NCBI GenBank assembly: GCA_025998575.1
Contig: BNWD01000001.1
Location: 1-39,136, forward strand
DNA from: Alphaproteobacteria bacterium
GTDB lineage: Bacteria; Pseudomonadota; Alphaproteobacteria; RUG11792
Direction of reading: 5' to 3'
Length of the DNA stretch: 39,136 nt
Under the pieces are notes generated by a model that worked only from the letters and a program-made list of their open reading frames with translations, was not told where the DNA came from and did not search any database. The number at the start of each line of letters is the position of its first letter. The first letter of the stretch is position 1. A program made the position numbers and the translations under genes. Shown piece after piece: positions 27,157-36,940 of this stretch.

Positions 27157-29061
27157 CTAGGTTATTTCGTCGTCGTTCGATGAAGGGAGGCCGCCGAGTG
27201 AGAAGTCGTCTGGAGTAGGATCAGGATTTGGAGAGTCATCAGTAAACAGAGTGTCTCCGTTGAAAATTTTCCTAACTTCCTCGCCTGTCAATGTTTCGCG
27301 TTCTATCAGTTTTTTGGCTATCAGTTCCAGTTTATCCATGTGCAGCAAAACCAAGCGTTTGACCTCGGCGTATGCCTTGTCGATGATCGATTTCACTTCG
27401 GAATCGATTGTTTCAGTTGTCTTCGGAGAAATCTGATCGCTCGCCTCCATATAATAGCCACTCGATTCGTAAAAAGATCTAAAGCCAAGTTTATCGCTCA
27501 TGCCCCATTTTATGACCATATTCTTCGCGATTTTAGTTGCCTGCTGAATGTCAGAAGCAGCTCCTGTTGTCACATTTTCATCGCCAAAAACCAACTCTTC
27601 AGCAACGCGCCCACCAATGGCTACGAATATGTTCGCAAGTAGCTCAGCCTTGGAAACAGACGTTTTGTCCTTCTCAGGCAGCCTGACAACCATGCCAAGA
27701 GCGCCTCCGCGAGGGATGATCGTGACCTTGTGAATCGGATCGGAAGATGGCACGAGAAGCGCGATGATAGCGTGTCCAGACTCATGATACGCCGTCAGTT
27801 TTTTTTCCTCCGGCGTCATGCTCATAGACTTACGCTCTGTTCCCATGATCACCTTGTCCTTGGCCATCTCGAAATCGTGCATGTTAACAACTAATTTGTT
27901 TTCCTTTGCTGCCAGCAACGCTGCCTCGTTGACGAGATTAGCAAGCTCAGCTCCTGAAAATCCAGGTGTTCCGCGTGCTATGATTTTCAAGCTAACGTCA
28001 GGAGCGAGAGGCACATTTTTTGAGTGTACAATTAAAATTTTCTCCCTGCCGTTCATGTCTGGATATTGAACAGTGATGCGGCGATCGAAGCGCCCAGGGC
28101 GCAGTAACGCCGGATCTAGGACATCCGAGCGGTTAGTCGCGGCAAGAACTATGACACCTTGTTTCTCGTCAAACCCATCCATCTCAACTAATAGCTGGTT
28201 CAAAGTCTGCTCTCGCTCATCATTTCCGCCGCGCATAACGGAGTCACGACGCCGCCCTACGGCGTCTATCTCGTCGATAAAGACGATGCAAGGCGAATTC
28301 TTCTTCGCGTTTTCAAACATGTCACGCACTCGACTAGCGCCAACACCTACGAAAACCTCAACGAAATCCGAGCCGGAAATGCTATAAAACGGCACTCCAG
28401 CTTCACCAGCGATAGCCTTTGCCAAAAGCGTTTTGCCATTGCCAGGATCGCCAACGAGCAAGACGCCTCTTGGAATTTTTCCTCCAAGACGCTGGAATTT
28501 CTGAGGAGATTTCAAAAACTCTACGATCTCTTCCAGCTCCTGTTTTGCCTCGTCAATGCCTGCAACATCGGCAAAAGTCACATTGACTTTCTTTGGTTGA
28601 AACATTTTGGTTTTAGCTTTACCAATGCCTAGCGGTCCGCCACCGCCAAAGCCGCCCTTTCCCCCTGATTGCAATTGGCGCGAGGAATAGATCATAAGGC
28701 CAATGAAAAGCAACATAGGAAGCCAAGGCAGAAGCTGAGACAACAGTCCAAGCCAGCCTGAATCGCCATTGTCGACGCGAACCTCAACATTGTTCGCCAA
28801 TAATTTGTCTACAATTTGAAGATCGACAGGCGTTATAGCATAGAAAATACGCCCGTTTTTCAATGCCCCAACCAACTTCGAAGAAGTGTTTCGAATCAAC
28901 ACCTCCTTGACGTTGCCGCGCTCGACGGACTTCATAAAAGAAGAATATGAAATTTCCTGTGGCCCAGATCCAAAAAGCCCAGATTCAAACGGGCTCGCCA
29001 TCAACAACAAAAACCCAATCAAACACAACCAGGCAATAATGCTCTTAGTATTCTTCTTCAC
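27157..29061 (-). CDS. ftsH: ATP-dependent zinc metalloprotease FtsH
   Basis: FtsH is the membrane-anchored AAA+ protease that degrades misfolded membrane proteins and short-lived regulators. The 634-residue product has a first membrane helix (8-24), a periplasmic domain, a second helix (about 107-126) and a Gly-rich linker. The AAA domain follows with Walker A GDPGNGKT (204-211), Walker [10 protein letters not shown] and the second region of homology [20 protein letters not shown]. The zinc protease has HESGH (426-430), and the acidic third ligand lies downstream in [20 protein letters not shown]. Walker A is unusual: GPPGTGKT is nearly universal in FtsH, although the essential G-x4-GKT is kept. 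The start is GTG 29059-29061. It stands alone on the minus strand. Confidence 0.97.
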   Translation of the reverse strand: MKKNTKSIIAWLCLIGFLLLMASPFESGLFGSGPQEISYSSFMKSVERGNVKEVLIRNTSSKLVGALKNGRIFYAITPVDLQIVDKLLANNVEVRVDNGDSGWLGLLSQLLPWLPMLLFIGLMIYSSRQLQSGGKGGFGGGGPLGIGKAKTKMFQPKKVNVTFADVAGIDEAKQELEEIVEFLKSPQKFQRLGGKIPRGVLLVGDPGNGKTLLAKAIAGEAGVPFYSISGSDFVEVFVGVGASRVRDMFENAKKNSPCIVFIDEIDAVGRRRDSVMRGGNDEREQTLNQLLVEMDGFDEKQGVIVLAATNRSDVLDPALLRPGRFDRRITVQYPDMNGREKILIVHSKNVPLAPDVSLKIIARGTPGFSGAELANLVNEAALLAAKENKLVVNMHDFEMAKDKVIMGTERKSMSMTPEEKKLTAYHESGHAIIALLVPSSDPIHKVTIIPRGGALGMVVRLPEKDKTSVSKAELLANIFVAIGGRVAEELVFGDENVTTGAASDIQQATKIAKNMVIKWGMSDKLGFRSFYESSGYYMEASDQISPKTTETIDSEVKSIIDKAYAEVKRLVLLHMDKLELIAKKLIERETLTGEEVRKIFNGDTLFTDDSPNPDPTPDDFSLGGLPSSNDDEIT

Positions 29062-29564
29062 AAACAGCGTCCAAACTCTAATACGATCGACTATATACTA
29101 TCATATCATTTGCTAGCATCACAGACATTAAAATTGCTTTGCTTTTAAATAGCTGTGTATTATACATACAACTTAATAGTTGATTAAATGATATGGTATT
29201 TATGTATGATTTACAGTACAGGAAATTGCGAAGATTTTAATGCAAGAATGAACTATAAGCAATAGTAAGATTTAACGATGTGATGAATATATATTTTGTC
29301 AATGGAGCATTTCTATTATAATATAAATTCGGAGTGTTTGTGTGTTGTAGCGAACAATTTCAGAAAACAGAGTTGTGGAAAATTTGAAACTAGCCCTTTG
29401 CAAGCAAACCTGTGACTTAATGAGATTTTTCTGTTATTTTTGTTAGAAATTTTCGGATAAATTATTGAGAATCAGACTATAATAACATTGTTTCGCAAGG
29501 CTTGGACTCGTTTTTAACTATACCATGATGGCCTCTTTTTTCAGTGGATCCTGAGGTGTGTCTA
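29062..29564. other. Gene-free AT-rich stretch
   Basis: This is the upstream region of ftsH. I see no confident promoter boxes and no other gene. Confidence 0.45.
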
Positions 29565-29741
29565 TCATTTAGCATTTTCAAGATAGTTTTCTGTCAATGT
29601 CATACAGGTTTTGTGTGCTTCTCCAAAATTAACCGCGATATCTTCTCGGTAAATACTTTCCCTTACAATTTGCGAAATATGTCTGTCATTCTAAAATTGC
29701 TCATAAATACCATTTTTATTCATTTTCTCATTTAACAATTC
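29565..29741 (-). pseudogene. C-terminal fragment of an unknown protein, one in-frame stop
   Basis: The minus strand reads ELLNEKMNKNGIYEQF, then TAG, then NDRHISQIVRESIYREDIAV and NFGEAHKTCMTLTENYLENA to a TGA at 29565. The frame is continuous apart from the single internal stop, and the composition is coding-like. No start or family pattern is visible. It lies just downstream of the secreted gene at 29889 on the same strand and may be the tail of a former neighbour. Confidence 0.4.
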
Positions 29742-29888
29742 CTAATTATCTCAATATAAAGACAGATGTTTTTGCCTGGTAAGTAAAGTTTGACGGTTTC
29801 ATTCTCAATAATTCTTGAATTTGATTGATCTTTCTAAGAAAAATTATTCATTTCAATCGCGTTTCAAAATCTACTGAAAATCCGCCAA

Positions 29889-30614
29889 TTAATTCAAGAA
29901 CTCATCTTGATTTTTTTGAGAAGAAGATTCTAAATCACTGCTAATCCAAAAACATTTAGAACAGAATTTAGTGAGAGAGCGAACATCAATGTTCAAAAGG
30001 CTTGCATGTTGTTTCCGCCTATCGCACTGGAAACCATATTCAATGAATTCATTCATGCTAAATTCTGACAGCTTGACTAAATGCTCACAAAACGACTGGT
30101 CAAAAATCATTTCTGTTTTGTTTAATTCCAACGCAGCGATATTGTAATAAAATCCACATGGAGAAAATTTTGCAATAATTCTTGCCAATATTGCTAAGTC
30201 TTTGGAATATTGATTTAATATAGCTCCGAATTGAGCGCATGAAATCGATTGGTTAGAGAATGCTTCAAATAAATAGTCATTACAAAAGCAGTTTAAAAAT
30301 TGGCGAGAAATTGTTGCTTGCTCAAAAAAGCGCTTAGATAAGGAATCTATTGCGCGGTCTGTAAAATCATTCAAATATACAAAAAATTTCGGAGATTTAA
30401 TATAAGCCCCATACCAGTATATTGCTAATGTTTTGTAAGATTCAATTTTATGTATTTTTACAAAAAATGCCAATTTTCCAACATGCGGTATTGTAAAAAT
30501 TAATTGCTTATAATCAACAATAGTATTGTCAGTAATATATACTGATTGACTTGCCTTGACATTACAAAGCCATTGAAATAAACTAAAGGCTAACAAAATA
30601 CTATATATATTCAT
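29889..30614 (-). CDS. Secreted cysteine-containing protein, unknown function
   Basis: I do not recognise this 241-residue protein. ATG 30612-30614 has AGGA seven bases upstream. Residues 1-22 form a signal peptide (MNIYSILLAFSLFQWLCNVK, cleavage after VKA). The mature part has about ten cysteines in short clusters (FLNCFCNDY, SISCAQFG, SPCGFYYN, FCSKCF), so disulfide bonds in the periplasm or outside the cell are possible. It ends in a polar Ser/Gln/Asp stretch. It is the second of two secreted orphan genes in a row on the minus strand, about 420 bases after the gene at 31032. Lineage-restricted exported protein is the most I can say. Confidence 0.6.
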   Translation of the reverse strand: MNIYSILLAFSLFQWLCNVKASQSVYITDNTIVDYKQLIFTIPHVGKLAFFVKIHKIESYKTLAIYWYGAYIKSPKFFVYLNDFTDRAIDSLSKRFFEQATISRQFLNCFCNDYLFEAFSNQSISCAQFGAILNQYSKDLAILARIIAKFSPCGFYYNIAALELNKTEMIFDQSFCEHLVKLSEFSMNEFIEYGFQCDRRKQHASLLNIDVRSLTKFCSKCFWISSDLESSSQKNQDEFLN

Positions 30615-31031
30615 AAAAATTTCCTGAATCTAAAATCATCTTGCTTTAATTTCCAAAATATAATTTTTAGTTAAGCAACTATGTATAACAGGATATAACA
30701 TTTTATGATGTCTCGCATCTTTATAGAGTTATAAAATTTTATTTTCCGCTTGAAATTTTTATATTCATGTCAAATATTAAGTTGTTTTCCTGCAAAAAAG
30801 TAACTATTAAATTTTACAGAATTAGTTCAATACTTTTTCTACCTTCGAAATTTTTTGAATTTACAAAAACACAAGAGAAATATGAAAGCATACTATAGCC
30901 AAAACTATCAATATTTCGATTCCCGCCATAAATACTCCCATGAAACAAAGATGAGCGCTGTTCTGCTTGCGAACCTATATTTCTTGTCATATTGATTGAC
31001 AGAACAGAATAGCAATATTTAGATTTGAGTT
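30615..31031. other. Gene-free spacer between two secreted orphan genes
   Basis: I see no gene, terminator or repeat. The ribosome site of the 29889-30614 gene lies at its left edge. Confidence 0.45.
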
Positions 31032-32015
31032 CTATATATATTTATAAGAAGCTGTCGAGGATAAAGTCGAGCATATTAATTTTCTTGGAAATTTATTTAT
31101 GAAGTATATAAACGTATTTATCATATTTTTGACGACGCATCTCCATATTCTTTTTTCTTCCTGCTTTATGCCTATAATTTTTTTTTCTAGAAGCGATTCT
31201 TTAAAGCTATTATACAATGATTCTTCGTTTAGCACCCACGGATTCGCCTCAAAAAGGTTATAAATATCGCAAAGCTTCGCATGAAAATTCCATATTTCCT
31301 GATCAATAAATTCTAGTAACTTAAAATTCTCATCGGAATATTCATGAGCCCTCTTAAAGTCTTCCCACCAAAGACGCCCAGTGCAATCATTCCGAAGTTT
31401 TATCAACTCGGCAAGTGGGTCAAAAGGGCCAAATTTAGAAGGAGGCAAACGAAAAATATAGCAAAAAGCAGCTAAAACGATAGGAGAAGTAGCTATGTTA
31501 TCTGTAGGCTTTCTTAACCAATAATCCAAAAATACAGATCCAGGAATTTTTTTGCCTGCTGCGCTAATAGGAAGCAAAATTTTCTTTAATTTTTGCATTT
31601 TTCTAACAAGCCCAACAAAATCACCAATAATTTTGTTTTCAGTTTCTATTTTGTGCGTTTCTTCTTGGAAAGATTGTCTTTGTGTAAATTTTTCCTTGAA
31701 TTCTCTCACTATCAGGGATTCACTATCTAATATAAAATCACTTATAAAATCACTTAAAATAAGGTTAACAGAATCAATAAGTTCGTCAGGTATTCCTTTC
31801 AAATAAATAACGTCCTGGCAATATTTATTAACTCGAGAATTCTTAGTTTCTTGAAGCCTTAATTCTTTATATTCGGGCGATTTAGGAATTGGACACGTAT
31901 CAATAACTTTAACTATTAATCGCTTATCTTTCATTATCTTTTTAGTCACAGACTGAGCGCGTGCAGTAAAATTCGGAATCGCTATAGCTATTAATAATAT
32001 CACATAAACTTTCAT
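31032..32015 (-). CDS. Secreted protein, unknown function
   Basis: I do not recognise this 327-residue protein. ATG 32013-32015 has GGAG eight bases upstream, a good start. Residues 1-20 are a signal peptide (MKVYVILLIAIAIPNFTARA, cleavage before QSV). The mature protein is Lys/Glu-rich and largely helical, with a possible coiled coil around 105-150. Near residue 235 it has LLEFIDQEIWNFHAKLCDIY followed by NLFE, the same E-I-W-x-F-x4-C arrangement as in the secreted protein at 25425. The C-terminus is basic (FINKFPRKLICSTL). No enzyme motif is visible. Confidence 0.6.
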   Translation of the reverse strand: MKVYVILLIAIAIPNFTARAQSVTKKIMKDKRLIVKVIDTCPIPKSPEYKELRLQETKNSRVNKYCQDVIYLKGIPDELIDSVNLILSDFISDFILDSESLIVREFKEKFTQRQSFQEETHKIETENKIIGDFVGLVRKMQKLKKILLPISAAGKKIPGSVFLDYWLRKPTDNIATSPIVLAAFCYIFRLPPSKFGPFDPLAELIKLRNDCTGRLWWEDFKRAHEYSDENFKLLEFIDQEIWNFHAKLCDIYNLFEANPWVLNEESLYNSFKESLLEKKIIGIKQEEKRIWRCVVKNMINTFIYFINKFPRKLICSTLSSTASYKYI

Positions 32016-32695
32016 GAAATTTTTCTCCAGAATAATTTTATATCCATACTTTTATTCAAGCATACAATCATCCTCATTTCAAACTGCTTTATGAACTCTA
32101 ATGCAAATCATGACAATTTTTGATAAAAATACCAACACATCCATTGACATATCAAACAACTTTTTGTACGAAATGATCTCGATAAGTATGAATTCACATC
32201 TATGATATTTCCTTTCGTTAATTTTTTTAAGGTATGTTTTTTCTTATTGATATGTGAAAATTGCATCATCTATTTCATAAATAGCTTTGCTATCGGTGTA
32301 TATTTTTATACGTTCAACATAATGCATTCTGGTAAGCCATAATTTCGCATTCTATTTTTTTCAAAATTCACTATCTCGTAAAAAACTTAATATGTTTCCT
32401 TGTGCGTAATTGTAAAATAGAAAATCTTTTGCGTGTATCTATTATCTTCAAAAACGAAATTTACTTTCATTAACAAAACCTAATCAATATGCTCATCGCG
32501 ATTGAGATTCGTAATATTAAATAAACGGTTGTGTCATATTCGAACGAGCATTCTGAAAAATAGTCTACTGGATACAATTTACTGGCTATTGCGTGGTTTT
32601 GTTCTCCAGAATATTGATACCTTATGTTCAAATATATCAAATTGCTTAATGTTGCCTGGTTTTGGATGCTTTTTATAATTGACTTCCAACTTGAT
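32016..32695. other. Gene-free AT-rich stretch
   Basis: I see no supportable gene here. An open frame beginning at 32624 runs into repeat copy J and is not a real gene. Confidence 0.45.
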
Positions 32696-32850
32696 GGATT
32701 GTCAACTGATTACGATTTTGACAGCCCACTCATGTGTAATCTACAGAATTTTAAATCAAGAAGAGATTTAGAAAAAGTTCATTCATATTTATCCATATCT
32801 TATATATTAGCTTTGCGCATACCTTTTTATTATAGTATAATTAAAATAGC
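32696..32850 (+). repeat. Type-1 miniature element fragment, copy J
   Basis: Terminal repeat GGATTGTCAACTGATTACG (32696 on) and the subterminal block (AAATCAAGAAGAGATTTAG, ATTCATATTTATCC, CTTTTTATTATAGTAT) are present. The inner block is missing. It faces copy G tail to tail. Confidence 0.55.
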
Positions 32851-32887
32851 TTTGTATACATAATTGCGCTACATAAAAAATCTTCTT

Positions 32888-33170
32888 TTTATCAAAGCGT
32901 AGCGAAAAACTCTGTCGCTTGTGGCAGTGATTACGAGCTATTCTAATCTAGAACAACGAGATAAATGTCGCTAGCCATAACTTTACAAAAATAATAAAAG
33001 GCAGTTTAGCAAAAGAATTATTTAGAAGATATCCTATATAGAAAAGAATGTTAATGTTAGCGATACTATAATAAGAAAGTATATGAACAAAATCAATTAC
33101 AAGAAGTTGATAATGCATAGAAATCTCTTCTTGATTTAAAACTCTGTCACTTACGAATGAGGGTGTTTAT
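32888..33170 (-). repeat. Type-2 miniature element, copy G
   Basis: It shares with copies F and H the block around ATCAAAGCGTAGCGAAAAAC (32890), the GAACAACGAGATAAAT motif, the GATACTATAATAAGAAAGTA motif and the CTTCTTGATTTAAAACTCTG subterminal block near 33130. The terminal repeat beyond 33170 is lost. Confidence 0.6.
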
Positions 33171-33283
33171 TGTATTCGCGCTATCAGAAATATGCGTTGT
33201 CGAAAATTCTATTGAAATTTGTGATTTTCGCATCTCTTAGGTAGAATAGAAAATACTCTATTTTTATATAAAGCAAGTACGCA

Positions 33284-33768
33284 GGGATTGGCAATTTTTA
33301 CGGCTATCACAATAATTAAGTTTATCAACGAGCAACTCAATGGAAAGTTCTAATATTCTTTTTGATTAATACTATATTAGTATTGAGCTGTAAAACTCTC
33401 TACTAAACATGTATCGGACTTTATAACTATATGCTTTATAAAATTAGAAATTATTTTCCAGTGCTTGTAATTTGCATTTGTCTAGCTGTCTTTTCAATGA
33501 ACTCCCATCTCATCCACCTACCTCAAATGCATTAAAACAGATTCAAGTTCTTATTAACAGCAGTCAATATTCTGAGCCTACTCTTTCTTTTTCTGATCAA
33601 TTTTCATTTCAAGATCATTAAATTTTCACTATTTTTCAAAATCAGTTTCATTTAATGTATAGAGTAATGGAAAGAGTTCGTTTTACACTATTATCTACCA
33701 AATTCTGCATGCTATTACTATACTTATACATAATACATACCAATATCCGTAACTGGTTGACTATTCCC
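33284..33768 (-). mobile_element. Dead IS1-family element with both ends, internally deleted
   Basis: Both terminal repeats are visible: GGGAATAGTCAACCAGTTACG (outer end at 33768, minus strand) and GGGATTGGCAATTTTTACGG (33284 on, plus strand). Inside, on the minus strand, InsA starts at 33731 (MYKYSNSMQNLVDNSVK), with the zinc-ribbon middle deleted. InsB follows as CFNAFEVGG, stop, DGSSLKRQLDKCKLQ (about 33545-33460) and HIVIKSDTCLVESFT (about 33430-33380). A complete IS1 is near 770 bp; this one is 485. It has inserted into the small gene MNILSKL after about codon 18. Confidence 0.65.
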
Positions 33769-33822
33769 TATGTTCGTTCCATGCATAGTTACTTTTTCAT
33801 TTAGTTTTGATAAAATATTCAT
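33724..33822 (-). pseudogene. Small protein MNILSKL family, interrupted by IS1
   Basis: ATG 33820-33822 has the strong site AAAAAAGGAGAAAGAAC. The opening MNILSKLNEKVTMHGTNI matches the copy at 7061. Beyond that the frame reads into the terminal repeat of the IS1 remnant and stops at 33724, giving a 32-residue hybrid. The rest of the gene is not seen on the other side of the element. Confidence 0.5.
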
Positions 33823-33925
33823 GTTCTTTCTCCTTTTTTAATATGAATCTTTTTCGATTAAGTTTTTCGAAAATCATCAGCAAAACCCAGCTGATACCTA
33901 TATGATATCACTCAGCTTATGGTAT
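33823..33925 (-). promoter_or_regulatory. Conserved leader with hairpin and strong ribosome site (copy 2)
   Basis: This is the inverted counterpart of 6962-7060. It contains AGCTGAGTGATATCATATAGG-TATCAGCT, whose AGCTGA/TCAGCT ends can pair, then GGGTTTTGCT, then the A-rich ribosome site. About 35 further bases separate it from the end of miniature element C. Confidence 0.55.
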
Positions 33926-33958
33926 GTAAACTAAAAAGTCAGACTGGTTATACTAAGT

Positions 33959-34405
33959 GGTTGTCAACTAGTTACGGTTTCTGATCAAAAAATCTATTAA
34001 TTATAAATTCGCAACTATTTAGTGAGCTTTTTGTCAATAAAATATATTGACAAAAAAATATTTTTATGAGCGTAGTGGAAATTCACGGAATATTAATGCA
34101 AATATGATATGCATAAGCTTATGCTTAAAGCATAAAGAGAATGGTTTATATAGATCCCAGAGGAGGGATGGGGTTAGGGATTGAGTCCTTATAGCATAAA
34201 AACATTAAGAAAGTGTTAACAGAACTGTTAATTTTCTGTGAAAAAATGGATTTTTAAATGTAGATGGTCATTATGGAACAATAACTATTTTGTGAAAACT
34301 GTTTGAGTTGATTGATACGAAGTAACTTTCTGATCTTCTTCTTGATCTAAAGCTCTGTCGATCACACATGAGGTTTATATTAAAACAGTAACTGATTGAC
34401 TAGCC
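33959..34405 (-). repeat. Type-1 IS1-ended miniature element, copy C (both ends present)
   Basis: The plus strand starts GGTTGTCAACTAGTTACGG (33959) and ends CAGTAACTGATTGACTAGCC (to 34405), an imperfect terminal inverted repeat of about 25 bases. The palindrome GCATAAGCTTATGC is at 34111-34124 and the inner block runs to 34248. It carries TTGTCAATATATTTTATTGACAA-type inverted sequence near 34035. Size and order match copy D. Confidence 0.7.
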
Positions 34406-34583
34406 AATGGAACAGGCCTGTTTTAGTGCGTTTGAAATAGTAGTAGGAAATTGGGCTTCATTGAAATGATTACTAAAATCTATAGAGAACATATAGTTAC
34501 TAAATCAGAAACCTGTTTGGTAGAGTCTTACAACTCATGGCCAAGATATTATCTTGCAAGATTGCAGTGAAAAACAAAAACTA
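34406..34583 (+). mobile_element. IS1-family InsB remnant between two miniature elements
   Basis: Plus-strand coding remains of the IS1 transposase C-terminal half: ACFSAFEIVVGNWASLK, stop, then a continuous EHIVTKSETCLVESYNSWPR followed by YYLARLQ. The VES-N-x4-R-x-YLAR pattern is the conserved C-terminal region of IS1-family DDE transposases. Both ends are cut by miniature elements C and E. Confidence 0.65.
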
Positions 34584-34925
34584 ATTGCCAAGTCCGTTAT
34601 AAACCACTCTGCCGCAAGCAACAGAGCTTTAAATCAAGAAGAGATTCAGGAGAGGTTTACTCATATTTATTCATTTCATGCAATTGATTTTGTATATACC
34701 TTTTTATTATAGTATCATTAACATTTCCAACAAAATAGCTTTCGCAATATATCTCTGGACTATAATTTTCATCTATATTTATGAAACCTTTTTTTCACGG
34801 GAAATTCACCATTCTGTTAATATTTTCTTAATGTTTTTGTGGTAAAGGACTCCATCCCTAACCGCACTCCACCGCCACCTCTGGGACTATCTAACTACTT
34901 CCATTTATGCTTTAAGCAGTAGCGC
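34584..34925 (+). repeat. Type-1 miniature element, copy E (right end missing)
   Basis: A degenerate terminal repeat (near 34584-34600) is followed by the subterminal block (CTTTAAATCAAGAAGAGATTC) and the complete inner block (34789-34925), ending in CTTTAAGCAGTAG, where other copies have the palindrome. It stands in opposite orientation to copy C, about 180 bases away. Confidence 0.6.
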
Positions 34926-35514
34926 AATTTAAATATTGAACGAATTCGTCAACTAAATCGATAAATCTCTGCAGCTTCTTCTTTTGTAATAAAAATGGTT
35001 TCTTCAATTTACAATCAGCAGTTCCACAACATGGCACTAGAATAAATCATAGCCAAAGAAGCAGCGATACAGTTTTTTAAAACTTTCTTTCTATATATAA
35101 TTTTTGTCTATATATTCATCCAAATATTTTTCTAGTGTATTGTTGATATCTTCATAGAGCAATTACTAATATTTTCAATATTAAATGTAACACCTCCTTT
35201 TTTTTGCTGCTGCAAAAGTAAATTCTTTTATATTGAAATTCTATACTAGTAATAATGAGTTTATAATAATGGATTTTTAAATCATCATATGGAAAATTTG
35301 CAGCGTGAGCAACCATAATACTGGAGCAATCAAATATTGACGTTATAAAATTGATGCTATACTCTTAACGTTAAAAAGAGCTTCCCTCAAAATTTATTTT
35401 CAATTAGTTATATTTAACGAGGATTATTTATATTGAAACGATATTTAGATTAATTCCAAGATTGTACGTTTCATGTTAGCATATAGAGGTAATATGAGTT
35501 TTTGGAGCTAATAG
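34926..35514. other. Gene-free stretch upstream of the envelope protein gene
   Basis: I see no gene here. The ribosome site of the next gene (GGAG at 35505) is at the right edge. Confidence 0.45.
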
Positions 35515-35985
35515 ATGTTTAATAAAATTGTTTTGATGTTTGCAGTTTGCTCTGGCGTTCTTTTTGCAGAAGCAGAATACAAATCGAGCGCTCCTGAAGA
35601 TTATAAAGACACGGCAAAACACAATTTCGGCTCATTAATTAAAGATAAAAATTCTGTTTTCAATAAATTCAGCAATAGAAGAGATTTTCCCCAAAAGAAA
35701 AAATCTTATTCAGAGGATTTTAACAAAACCTGGTCTGCTGCATTATCTGTTTTATCTAGCTTGCAATTAGAATTTGTAGACAAATCATCAGGTAAAATCA
35801 GGTCTGAAATGACGTCGTTTTCTGAATTCGATTCAGAAACTGATTTTAAATATCAGATTTTTGTGAATGTAAAATCAGACGGATCACTGGGCGTTTTTGT
35901 TAAATCTACAACTGCCCCAAAAGAAAAAATCTTCGCTCTTAGAGATCTAATAATTAATAAGATAAAATCTTTAATTGTCAAATAA
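35515..35985 (+). CDS. Exported protein, BamC/DUF3576-like
   Basis: A 156-residue protein with ATG 35515 and GGAG seven bases upstream. Residues 1-20 are a signal peptide (MFNKIVLMFAVCSGVLFAEA); there is no lipobox cysteine at the cleavage site. After a polar, probably unstructured stretch, residues about 68-156 follow the pattern W-x3-L-x2-L-x5-E-F-V-D-K-x-S-G-K-I-x-S, then strand-rich KYQIFVNVKSDGSLGVFVKS and a final helix. This order resembles the helix-grip fold of BamC and the alphaproteobacterial DUF3576 proteins, which act at the outer membrane. The likeness is in pattern, not in strong identity, so I call it tentative. It is isolated among repeats but clearly intact. Confidence 0.55.
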   Translation: MFNKIVLMFAVCSGVLFAEAEYKSSAPEDYKDTAKHNFGSLIKDKNSVFNKFSNRRDFPQKKKSYSEDFNKTWSAALSVLSSLQLEFVDKSSGKIRSEMTSFSEFDSETDFKYQIFVNVKSDGSLGVFVKSTTAPKEKIFALRDLIINKIKSLIVK

Positions 35986-36199
35986 TTTAATAATTGAAAA
36001 TTCTTTACACAGAGTATTATAGTAACAAAATTTAAAATTATTAATTAAATAATGTTGTTGTGAATAATAAAAGCTGGGCGTGTATTAATATTAACTATAT
36101 TTTCAATTTACAATAAATATTCATTTATTTTGATAATTATACTAGTTCTCCGGCTAATTGCAAGATGCAAGATTTTTTTTCATAAAAGCAAATTGTAGC

Positions 36200-36529
36200 T
36201 TAAGACGATTTTCTTATTGAAAATAGAAACCAATAAAAATCATTTCGCACTTTTTTCCTCAACTCTGCGGAAAAAATGCTTTCTTTAAGCTGCTCGCTGA
36301 TGTAAGAGAGATATTGACATATCCATCACATCATTCACGCTAGTTTTTGTTAATTTAGTGAACTCTTCAACAGATAGACTTAACCTTCAATAATCGCTTG
36401 CTTCGAGCAACAACTACACTTCCAATGCAAAACGTAAGCCTCAGCTTGCTTAACCTTGAGAATTTTTTCAGCCTCTTCTCGTTCTGCTGCAGCAACTATT
36501 AAGCACTGCGCTGGGTTTATCTCATTTAT
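36200..36529 (-). pseudogene. SPFH/band-7 family protein, C-terminal part, frameshifted
   Basis: Three pieces in different frames follow one another on the minus strand. The first is INEINPAQCLIVAAAERE, then EEAEKILKVKQAEAYVLHWK and KQAIIEG. The second is LSLSVEEFTKLTKTSVNDVM. The third is QYLSYISEQLKESIFSAELR, ending in TAA at 36200. This matches the order AERxEAEKxLKVKQAEA, then AIIEG, then a helical end containing TQYL, in SPFH (stomatin/prohibitin/flotillin) proteins, which assemble membrane microdomains. Two frame shifts and a stop destroy it. Its N-terminal half is absent: the reading frame begins four bases from the left end of an IS1 remnant (36534), which probably interrupted the gene. 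Confidence 0.55.
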
Positions 36530-36839
36530 CGTTGGATAGGCAACATGTTGCGGCTAGGGATAAAATATAGAAAAGTATTTGAATATATTTGAGAGAGGAA
36601 TATGTGTAAGTATAGCAATAGTTTAGTAAAGGATGTGTGAAGGAAACGGAATACAGAAATGTAGGAGTAATGATTGTAATCGTAGTCGTAGTCAGAGTTT
36701 GGTAGATAATCGTGTAAAATGAAGTATTGCTCTGATACTGCATCTTAAAGAAAATGCATTTTGGAGAATAGCTAGGATTTTAGTAATGATAATTGAAAAA
36801 TTTTCAGATTGCAGACGATAGTTAAGCTGATAAAAGGTT

Positions 36840-36940
36840 CTGGAAATGATGAATAGCCTTTCTTATTTTATAACAGCTAACTATCACTACACTAAGCTAC
36901 AGAGTTTTTCGCTTATCTATTAAAACAGTAACTGGTTACC
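36840..36940 (+). repeat. Type-2 miniature element fragment inside the IS1 remnant
   Basis: The sequence CAGCTAACTATCACTACACTAAGC is the inverse of the block at 5070-5100 in copy F, and it is joined directly to the terminal repeat AAAACAGTAACTGGTTACC (36922-36940). It separates the InsA and InsB remains. Confidence 0.5.

Noticed and set aside
32624..32863. 79-codon open frame with ATG
   Set aside because: Most of it is read from miniature-element fragment J in a non-conserved frame; no ribosome site.
34600..34725. Conserved peptide NQEEIQERFTHIYP read from the subterminal block of several miniature elements
   Set aside because: At first it looked like the C-terminus of a gene family. Most copies carry stops or shifts in that frame, and the block belongs to a non-coding element with IS1-type ends, so I treat it as repeat DNA that occasionally stays open.
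36522..36743. Thr/Tyr-rich open frame on the minus strand
   Set aside because: It is antisense to the InsA zinc-ribbon remnant at 36602-36790.
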